Part shown: one piece after another, positions 6,331-12,261 of the stretch | Numbering within the stretch: position 1 is the stretch's first letter | How the letters are laid out: the number at the start of each line of letters is the position of its first letter | NCBI GenBank assembly: GCA_934668515.1 | Contig: CAKUNS010000032.1 | Location: 1-15,838, forward strand | Length of the DNA: 15,838 bases | Source of the DNA: an uncultured Eggerthellaceae bacterium | Lineage (GTDB): Bacteria; Actinomycetota; Coriobacteriia; Coriobacteriales; Eggerthellaceae | Direction: 5' to 3' | Notes under the pieces: model-generated | The model's input: only the letters and a program-made list of their open reading frames with translations | What the model was told of the DNA's origin: nothing | Database searches by the model: none | Made by a program: the position numbers and the translations under genes

Positions 6331-7785
6331 TTATTTACGAGCGGGTGCCTCGGGATACTCGAGGTCGTCGAACATGTCGAAATCGCCGTCCTCGCCGATT
6401 TCGGTGTCGCCCTCTTCGGGGGTGGTGAAATCGGAGTAGTCGGCAGGAGCCGTGTTCTCGAGGGTGGAGGTGTCGACTTCCTTGATGGTGTCGTCACGGA
6501 AGACGTCGCGGTCGAGCATGCCGACCATGTTTGCGAGAGCGGTGGTGCAAACGGCGTCGCCGGTGATGTTGATTGCGGTGCGGCCCATGTCAAGGATACG
6601 ATCGATTCCCATGATCATGGCAACGCCTTCAACAGGCAGGCCGACGGAAGCGAAGACCATGGTAAGCATGATGGTGCCAACGCCCGGGACGCCGGCGGTG
6701 CCGATGGAGGCGACGGTGGCGGTCACGACGACGGTGACCAGCTGAGAAGCGTTCAGGTCGATGCCGAATGCCTGAGCAGCGAAGACGACGGCGACACCCT
6801 GCATGATGGCGGTGCCGTCCATGTTGATGGTTGCGCCCAGCGGAATGGTGAACGAGGAAATCTTGGGGTCAACGCCGACGCGCTTGTTCAGGGTCTCCAT
6901 GTTCAGCGGGATGGTAGCGTTGGAAGAGCTGGTGGAGAAGGCGAAGACCATGACCGGCCAGAACTTCTTAAGGAAGTGCATCGGGTTCAGACGCGTGAAC
7001 GCGAAGAGGATAAGGGTGTAGACCACGAACAGCATGATCAGCAGGCCAAGGTAAGTGGTCAGGATGAAATTGATCATCGGGAGGATGCCGCTGATGCCCA
7101 GGTTCGCGAAGGTACGCGAGATCAGGCAGAAGATGCCGATGGGGGCAACCTTCAGGATCATGGAGATCATGGCCATCATGATGGCATTGAACTGGGTGAA
7201 GAAGCGGTTGACGGTGGCAACCTTGCGACCCAGCGTGCCCAGCAGGAAGCCCAGGATCAATGCAAAGAAGATGATTTGGAGCATGGTGCCGTTGGCCAGT
7301 GCTGAGAAGATGTTGGTGGGGATGATGTTCAGCAGCGTGGTCTTGAAGTCCTGATTTTCGGCTGCCTTAGGCTGAACCTGGGTGATGGAGTTCATGTCCA
7401 GGCCAACGCCAGGGTTGGTGATGTTGGCAAGCACCAGGGCGATGACGATGGCCAAAGCGGTGGTGAGCAGGTACATGATGATGGTACCGCCGCCAACCTT
7501 GCCGAGCATCTTCGGGTCGCTCATGGATGCGGCGCCGCAGACGATGGAGCAGAAAACCAACGGTGCGACGAGCATCTGCATCAAGCGGATGAAGCCCTGA
7601 CCGAAGACATAGAAGACGCCCTCGATGAGGAAGTTGTCAACAGGGGACTTATCGGGGACGACCTGGTTCAAGATCAGGCCGCAGACGATGCCGGCTGCGA
7701 GCGAGATCAGGATCCACGTAGTGAGTCCTAGCTTTTTTTTCTCTGTACCGTTTCCGGCGGCAGAGTCTTTTGCTGATTGGGTCAC
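6331..7785 (-). CDS. Dicarboxylate/amino acid:cation symporter (DAACS, GltPh-like)
   Basis: This encodes 484 aa. The start is the GTG at 7785, because AAAGGAGG lies six bases upstream; the frame opens 10 codons earlier at an ATG, but the ribosome-binding site would then fall inside the gene. It is a polytopic membrane protein with the family's reentrant-loop motifs: STSSSNATIP (284-293, HP1), NMDGTA (321-326, TM7 cation site) and GTAGVPGVG (362-370, HP2). TM8 reads DRILDMGRTAINITGD (395-410), nearly identical to the archaeal aspartate carrier GltPh. D399, R402, T403, N406 and D410 match the GltPh substrate and sodium ligands D394, R397, T398, N401 and D405, so an acidic amino acid is the likely substrate. 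The C-terminal tail (about 425-484) is strikingly Asp/Glu-rich and predicted cytoplasmic. The gene precedes ddh by 30 bp. Confidence 0.92.
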   Translation of the reverse strand: MTQSAKDSAAGNGTEKKKLGLTTWILISLAAGIVCGLILNQVVPDKSPVDNFLIEGVFYVFGQGFIRLMQMLVAPLVFCSIVCGAASMSDPKMLGKVGGGTIIMYLLTTALAIVIALVLANITNPGVGLDMNSITQVQPKAAENQDFKTTLLNIIPTNIFSALANGTMLQIIFFALILGFLLGTLGRKVATVNRFFTQFNAIMMAMISMILKVAPIGIFCLISRTFANLGISGILPMINFILTTYLGLLIMLFVVYTLILFAFTRLNPMHFLKKFWPVMVFAFSTSSSNATIPLNMETLNKRVGVDPKISSFTIPLGATINMDGTAIMQGVAVVFAAQAFGIDLNASQLVTVVVTATVASIGTAGVPGVGTIMLTMVFASVGLPVEGVAMIMGIDRILDMGRTAINITGDAVCTTALANMVGMLDRDVFRDDTIKEVDTSTLENTAPADYSDFTTPEEGDTEIGEDGDFDMFDDLEYPEAPARK

Positions 7786-8094
7786 AGCAAACCTCCTTTT
7801 GTTTACTAAAGTCAAACTCCAAAAGTATTACACGCTTATTACGTGTGCTTGATTTCCATTTTGTTAACGGGTCGTAATAATCCGTGAAATGGCTTGTCAG
7901 AAGCGTATCTAGATCGTTTTCAGAGCGCAATTCCGCTTACCTCTATCTGTTTATGCGTGGATTTGGTTTCGGCTTGGTGGCGAACGCGAAGCTAAACTTG
8001 ACCGCCCGTATACTTTCATTGGTGAAAAAGACGATTTTGGCGCCAGGTTGGCCGTATGGAACGATGGGCGCTTCATATATATAGAGGTATTGAT
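7786..8094. other. Divergent intergenic region between symporter and flippase
   Basis: No gene is supported in these 309 bp. The symporter ribosome-binding site is at 7791-7800 (minus strand). The inverted repeat ACACG-cttatta-CGTGT (7830-7846) lies 45 bp before the symporter start, a position where a repressor could block its transcription. TATACT near 8010 and an AT run (CATATATATAG, 8074-8084) are possible plus-strand elements, but I could not pair either with a good -35 box. Confidence 0.4.
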
Positions 8095-9951
8095 TTGACT
8101 GACGAGAACCAAAACGAACCGCGCTTCCCGCACAAACGGGGGAGGGGTGTCGCCGCGAAAGGTGAGGCGGACCGCGCGCGCCCTATGGGGGACACTCAGC
8201 CCATCACGCCTGATGGGCATTCACGTGGCGCTTTCGGCGGGCTGCTTCGCAAAGCCGATCAGTTCGAGGCCAAGCGTCAGGCCCGTGCGCGTCGCGAGCC
8301 CGGTCGTGTTCGCAAGTTCATCTACGCGTGGTTCGACCGCCTGACCGGTGCCGTGGCAGATGGCGGCTTGTCTCAGGCCGACGCCGAGTTCGAGGCGCAT
8401 CGCACCTCGCGCGACTACATTTGGAACACCATCGGATTTATGGCGTGGGGAACCGTTTTCCCTATTCTCACTATCGTGGTAACTCAGCTTGCCGGCGTCG
8501 AGCAGGCCGGTATGTTCTCGCTTGCCTTCGTTATGGCGTTTTTGTTGTACTTCATGGGCATTTACGGCGTTCGAACGTACCAGGTCAGCGATTTGAACGG
8601 CGCGCATTCATTTGCCGATTACCAGGTCCAGCGTTTCGCCTCTGTTGTCTTGATGCTTGTGGTCGGGCATCTGTACTGTCAGTTTCGCGGATATTCGGGC
8701 GTCATGCTCACGATGTGCATGGGGCTTACGTTCTATCGCGCCGTCGATGCTATGGCAGAGGTGTACGAAGGGCGCTTGCAGCAGGTAGATAAGCTGTACC
8801 TGGCAGGAATCTCGTTGACCATCAGGTCGGTGGTCGCGCTTGTTGCTTTTTCCCTGACGCTGTTGATCACCCGCGACGTCGGCATTGCGTCTATCGCGAT
8901 GGCTATCGGCGCTGCTGTCACATTCGTTTTGGTTACCTTTCCGCTCGCTTTGCTTGAAACGCCGCCTTCGTCCCCGTTTTCTCTTAAAAGCGTCTCTTCC
9001 ATTTTCAAGTTGTGCTTCCCGCTGTTCGTAGCGTTGTTCATGTTCAATTTGGTGGACAACGTGCCGAAGTTCGTGATGGAGGGCGTTCTGAGTTACGACA
9101 ACCAGTTGTATTTCAACGCGATGTACTTTCCGTCGCAGGCAGTTCTTCTCGCGGCGGGTTTCGTGTACAAGCCTTTGCTCGTTCGCATGGCGAAGACCTG
9201 GGCCGACCCGGCGAAAAGGAAGAAGTTTGATTTGTTCATCATGGCGATGAGCGCGGTTATTATCGGCATCACGGTGGGGACCATCGTGATCGTGGCATGG
9301 ATCGGCATTCCCCTCATGAACTTCCTGTACGGCTTGGAATTCGACGATTATCGGTCGATTTTCTACGTGATGATCGTGGCCGGCGGCTTCACCGCGGTCA
9401 TCGAGTTCTTCTACCAAGTCATCACTATTCTGCGCAGGCAGAAGGTGGTTACCGAGCTGTATCTGATCACGTTCGTGTTCTCGGTGGTTGTGCTTGTCGT
9501 TATGACGAACATCAGCGGCCTTGACGGCGCGGTGCTCGGTTATGCCGTCAGCATGGCTATCTTGGCGATCTTGCTGCTTCGTGAGTACATCAGCGCTCGC
9601 GTCAGCTTCAAACGTCACCCTGAAACAGACAACACCACGTCGTTCGAGCCTCTTTCGGCTGAAGACAGCGGTGTGCAGCCTGTTTCGGGTATGGACGCGC
9701 GCCATGGCGTATACGATCGTGCCGCCCAGGTCACGCAGGCACTTGCTCCGGTGGGCGATCGCTCTTCCGGCCCTCGAATGGAACCGGAAGAGGTTCGTCA
9801 CGGTGCTTCGGCGCGCGATCGTTCGGGTAGACACGTGCGCAACCGCGATCAAGGGAGCGCGCAGTATCAAACTCGCGATCAGGCCGAAGCGCGCAGACGC
9901 AATGCAAGCCACTCCCGCCAAGGCGGCCAGCACGGCCGTCGCGATCGGTAG
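8095..9951 (+). CDS. Wzx/MOP-superfamily polysaccharide or lipid-linked oligosaccharide flippase
   Basis: This encodes 618 aa from the TTG at 8095, chosen because AGAGGT lies six bases upstream. An in-frame ATG at 8056 is possible but has no clear ribosome-binding site. The protein has a hydrophilic N-terminal extension (1-105), about 12 membrane helices (roughly 108-500), and a hydrophilic C-terminal tail of about 113 residues rich in Arg, Asp, Gln and Ser, with repeated RDRSG/RDQ units. The helix layout and the pattern IWNTIGF..WG...P...IV..Q at the first helix fit the polysaccharide-transport branch of the MOP flippases, which move lipid-linked glycans across the cytoplasmic membrane. No glycosyltransferase gene is nearby, so the substrate is unknown. 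The two soluble extensions are unusual for the family. It is the first gene of the likely 8095-14034 operon. Confidence 0.78.
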   Translation: MTDENQNEPRFPHKRGRGVAAKGEADRARPMGDTQPITPDGHSRGAFGGLLRKADQFEAKRQARARREPGRVRKFIYAWFDRLTGAVADGGLSQADAEFEAHRTSRDYIWNTIGFMAWGTVFPILTIVVTQLAGVEQAGMFSLAFVMAFLLYFMGIYGVRTYQVSDLNGAHSFADYQVQRFASVVLMLVVGHLYCQFRGYSGVMLTMCMGLTFYRAVDAMAEVYEGRLQQVDKLYLAGISLTIRSVVALVAFSLTLLITRDVGIASIAMAIGAAVTFVLVTFPLALLETPPSSPFSLKSVSSIFKLCFPLFVALFMFNLVDNVPKFVMEGVLSYDNQLYFNAMYFPSQAVLLAAGFVYKPLLVRMAKTWADPAKRKKFDLFIMAMSAVIIGITVGTIVIVAWIGIPLMNFLYGLEFDDYRSIFYVMIVAGGFTAVIEFFYQVITILRRQKVVTELYLITFVFSVVVLVVMTNISGLDGAVLGYAVSMAILAILLLREYISARVSFKRHPETDNTTSFEPLSAEDSGVQPVSGMDARHGVYDRAAQVTQALAPVGDRSSGPRMEPEEVRHGASARDRSGRHVRNRDQGSAQYQTRDQAEARRRNASHSRQGGQHGRRDR

Positions 9952-10020
9952 CAAGTCAATTTGGGCGTTTCGCAATCCGAGGCGCTGCGGCTATGTTTAG
10001 GAAAGCAAGGTGTTTGCAAC

Positions 10021-10425
10021 ATGATGGATAGGCTTCGAGCATGGCTCGTTACTTCGATGGTGGGACGTTACGGTGCTGACCAGTTCAATTATTTCCTTAT
10101 CGGCGCCTCTATCGTCTTCATCGTGCTGTCGATGTTCGGCTCTCCGTTCTTTAGCGCAATAAGCTTTGTGTTTCTGATGCTAGCCGTTGTGCGCATGTTC
10201 TCGCGGAATCATTCCGCTCGCGCGGCCGAGAACGAGAAGTATCTCAGCATAAGTGAGAAGCCGCGCGAATGGTGGCGCAAAGTCAACGTCCGTTGGGCCA
10301 ACCGTAAAACAACCGCCTATGTGAAGTGCCCGTCATGCGGCAAAACGTTCACGCTTCCCAAAGGCAAGGGCAAGATTCGTGCCACGTGCCCGTATTGCCA
10401 CGAAGCCTCCGTCCATAAAGTGTAG
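10021..10425 (+). CDS. Two-helix membrane protein with C-terminal zinc ribbon
   Basis: This encodes 134 aa. The chosen ATG at 10021 is preceded by GGAAAGCAAGGTG; an in-frame TTG at 9961 would add 20 residues with no support. Two hydrophobic segments at about 24-39 and 43-60 form a membrane hairpin. A basic cytoplasmic region follows. The C-terminus has CPSC (103-106) and CPYC (123-126), a CxxC-x16-CxxC zinc ribbon with the basic stretch TLPKGKGKIRA between the knuckles. Such ribbons usually mediate protein or nucleic-acid contacts, but no enzymatic role is visible. It lies 69 bp after the flippase gene and 17 bp before the DUF5685 gene, suggesting a membrane-anchored partner in the same system. 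I do not recognise a named family for the whole protein. Confidence 0.82.
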   Translation: MMDRLRAWLVTSMVGRYGADQFNYFLIGASIVFIVLSMFGSPFFSAISFVFLMLAVVRMFSRNHSARAAENEKYLSISEKPREWWRKVNVRWANRKTTAYVKCPSCGKTFTLPKGKGKIRATCPYCHEASVHKV

Positions 10426-10442
10426 GAAAGGCTGACGGCTGC

Positions 10443-11360
10443 ATGTTCGGGTTCGTCACGATCAACGACAACGATCTATCCGATTCCGAGCGAGAACGCT
10501 ATCGCTCGGTTTACTGCGGCGTATGCCGCGCGCTTAAGCGGCGATTCGGTCAGCTGCCGCGCTTCGCTCTGAACAACGATCTCACCTTCGTGGCTCTTCT
10601 GCTTACGTCTTTGTACGAACCCGAAGAGACCCCTGGTTTGGGAAGGTGTGCTGCTCACCCTGTTAAGCCGCGACCATATACCGAAAGCGAGCTTGTCGAC
10701 TACGCTGCCGACATGACTATCGTCATGGCATATCACAGCATGCTTGACAACTGGAACGACGATCGCTCGTATCCGTCCCTTGCGTTTTCGAAGGTGTTGA
10801 AGGCCGGATACGAGTGCGTTTGTGGGCGATACCCTCGCCAATGCAGCGCATGCGAGCAGGGCCTTGGCAACATTTCTCGAATCGAGCGAGACCAGATGCA
10901 GGCTTTGCGCGATGTGGATGACGGTGAGTCAACGCTCTTAGACCCCGACGCGTGCGCGAATGAGTTCGGGGCTATCATGGCTGAAGTGCTTGTGTTCAAG
11001 GAAGACGAGTGGTCGGATCAGCTTCGATCATTCGGATTCGAGCTAGGGCGTTTCGTCTATCAGATGGATGCGGTGTACGATTTACCGAAGGATTTGGAAT
11101 CGGGGTCGTACAATCCGTTCATGCAATCTGATCTCGATAACGATGAGTTGCGTATGCTCTTGATGAACCGAATGGCTGCGGTGGTTGACGTTTTCGAGCG
11201 ACTTCCGCTTGTTCAAGACGTGCAGATACTGCGAAGCGTTTTGTATGCGGGTGTTTGGGGACGACTCAACGCCCGCGACCAACATGATAAGGAAGCTTCG
11301 CAGAAGCGATCTTCTCATGACAAGCCCACGTGTAAGAATAAAGGAACCTTCAGTGGATAA
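10443..11360 (+). CDS. DUF5685 family protein
   Basis: This encodes 305 aa. The N-terminus MFGFVTIN...ERERYRSVYCGVCRALKRRFG matches my recollection of DUF5685, a family often encoded beside J-domain protein genes; its function is unknown. AGGAAAGG lies 11 bases upstream of the start. The protein is predicted soluble and mostly helical. Cysteines occur as YCGVC (C25, C28), CVC (C125, C127) and CSAC (C134, C137), so a bound metal is possible. Two Asp-rich segments stand out: YHSMLDNWNDD (97-107) and MDAVYDLPKDLESGSYNPF (208-226). They are about 105 residues apart, reminiscent of the paired Asp motifs of all-alpha isoprenoid synthases; this is inference only. The last 8 bp overlap the start of the J-protein gene, which implies translational coupling. 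Confidence 0.85.
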   Translation: MFGFVTINDNDLSDSERERYRSVYCGVCRALKRRFGQLPRFALNNDLTFVALLLTSLYEPEETPGLGRCAAHPVKPRPYTESELVDYAADMTIVMAYHSMLDNWNDDRSYPSLAFSKVLKAGYECVCGRYPRQCSACEQGLGNISRIERDQMQALRDVDDGESTLLDPDACANEFGAIMAEVLVFKEDEWSDQLRSFGFELGRFVYQMDAVYDLPKDLESGSYNPFMQSDLDNDELRMLLMNRMAAVVDVFERLPLVQDVQILRSVLYAGVWGRLNARDQHDKEASQKRSSHDKPTCKNKGTFSG

Positions 11361-12192
11361 AAGCCCCTACGAAATTCTTGGAGTGTCGCCCGATGCGAGC
11401 AAGGACGACATCAAGAAGGCGTATCGCAAAAAAGCTCGCGAGAACCACCCCGACCTTAATCCCAACGACCCACAGGCCGCTGAGCGAATGAATCAGGTTA
11501 ACGAGGCGTACGATCGTCTGATGAACCCCGAGAAGTACGCAGCAGATGATCGCAGGCGTGCAGCATCTCAGCAAGGTGCAGGTGGCGCGGCATACGATCC
11601 GTTCGGCGGCAACGGCTACTCCGGCACGGGCGGACAGAATTCGTCCGGGCAGGGCGGCTACCAGCATTCCTCCGACGGATCTTATGGCTGGTCGTCCGAG
11701 ACGTACACCTGGGAGGATATTTTCGGTTTCGGCTTCTATGGTGGTGCCACGAACCCGCGCAACATCCACCCCGAGGCTAACGTGTACGACTCTTCCGAGG
11801 TGAAAGCGGCCATCGACCTTATCAACGCCGGCCGCCATAAGGAGGCTGCAGCCATTTTGGCCGACATCCCCTCTACGGGTCGTAATGCTCGCTGGTATTA
11901 CCTGTCTTCGCTTGCGAACTATGGCGCTGGAAACGAGACGCTTGCTTACGAACAGATTCGCCGTGCTTGCAAAATCGACCCGAACAATGCCGAATACCGC
12001 CGGGCTATGCAGGGTTTTCAGCAGCCGGCTCAAACTTATCAGCAAGAATCGCAGCAACGGGGCTTCTCTATGGGAACAACCTCGTGCGTCGAGTGCTGTT
12101 GCGGCTTGATGGTGCTGAACATGTGCATGAACTCGTGCCTTCGCATGGGGATGTACGGCGGCAACGTGTACGGAGCCGGTATCTACTGTTGA
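11353..12192 (+). CDS. Class III J-domain protein with TPR-like middle and Cys-rich C-terminus
   Basis: This encodes 279 aa from the GTG at 11353, chosen because AAAGGAA ends six bases upstream; an in-frame ATG at 11317 lacks a site. The J domain occupies residues 1-62 (SPYEILGVSPDASKDDIKKA), with the catalytic HPD at 32-34. A Gly/Ser/Gln-rich linker (about 72-118) holds aromatic YGWSSETYTWEDIFGFGFYG. Residues 148-222 form a helical TPR-like repeat (AIDLINAGRHKEAAAILADI...ALAYEQIRRACKIDPNNAEY). The C-terminus is Cys-rich: C245, C248-C250, C258, C262 and C279. There is no DnaJ zinc finger or substrate-binding CTD, so this is not canonical DnaJ. It should stimulate ATP hydrolysis by the Hsp70 encoded 69 bp downstream and target it to specific clients. 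The Cys tail may bind metal or hold clients or membranes. Confidence 0.9.
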   Translation: MDKSPYEILGVSPDASKDDIKKAYRKKARENHPDLNPNDPQAAERMNQVNEAYDRLMNPEKYAADDRRRAASQQGAGGAAYDPFGGNGYSGTGGQNSSGQGGYQHSSDGSYGWSSETYTWEDIFGFGFYGGATNPRNIHPEANVYDSSEVKAAIDLINAGRHKEAAAILADIPSTGRNARWYYLSSLANYGAGNETLAYEQIRRACKIDPNNAEYRRAMQGFQQPAQTYQQESQQRGFSMGTTSCVECCCGLMVLNMCMNSCLRMGMYGGNVYGAGIYC

Positions 12193-12199
12193 TGATGTG

Positions 12200-12255
12200 C
12201 GGCAGCCGCGGTCGCGCCTGATTCGCTCGACTGCCGTTGGATTCGAATCAAGGAG
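12200..12255 (+). promoter_or_regulatory. Inverted repeats and ribosome-binding site before the Hsp70 gene
   Basis: CGGCAG (12200-12205) and CTGCCG (12231-12236) form a 6-bp stem around a 25-nt loop. Next comes the perfect 10-bp palindrome GATTCGAATC (12240-12249), which abuts the ribosome-binding site AAGGAG (12250-12255). GATTCG also occurs at 12220-12225 as a direct repeat of the palindrome's left half. No T run follows, so this is not a terminator. It may be an operator or a translational control element. I see no CIRCE or HAIR heat-shock operator. Confidence 0.3.
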
Positions 12256-12261
12256 TGCTTC

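Noticed and set aside
5827..7305. 492-codon plus-strand frame opposite ddh and the symporter
   Set aside because: It overlaps two clear genes in antisense; its Asp/His/Gly-rich sequence mirrors membrane helices of the symporter.
7884..8084. Small plus-strand frame of 66 codons in the symporter-flippase intergenic region
   Set aside because: It has no ribosome-binding site or recognisable content, and it overlaps the probable leader of the flippase gene.
8608..9975. 455-codon minus-strand frame opposite the flippase
   Set aside because: The translation is rich in His, Arg and Asp with no family motif, as expected opposite hydrophobic Val/Leu/Ile codons.
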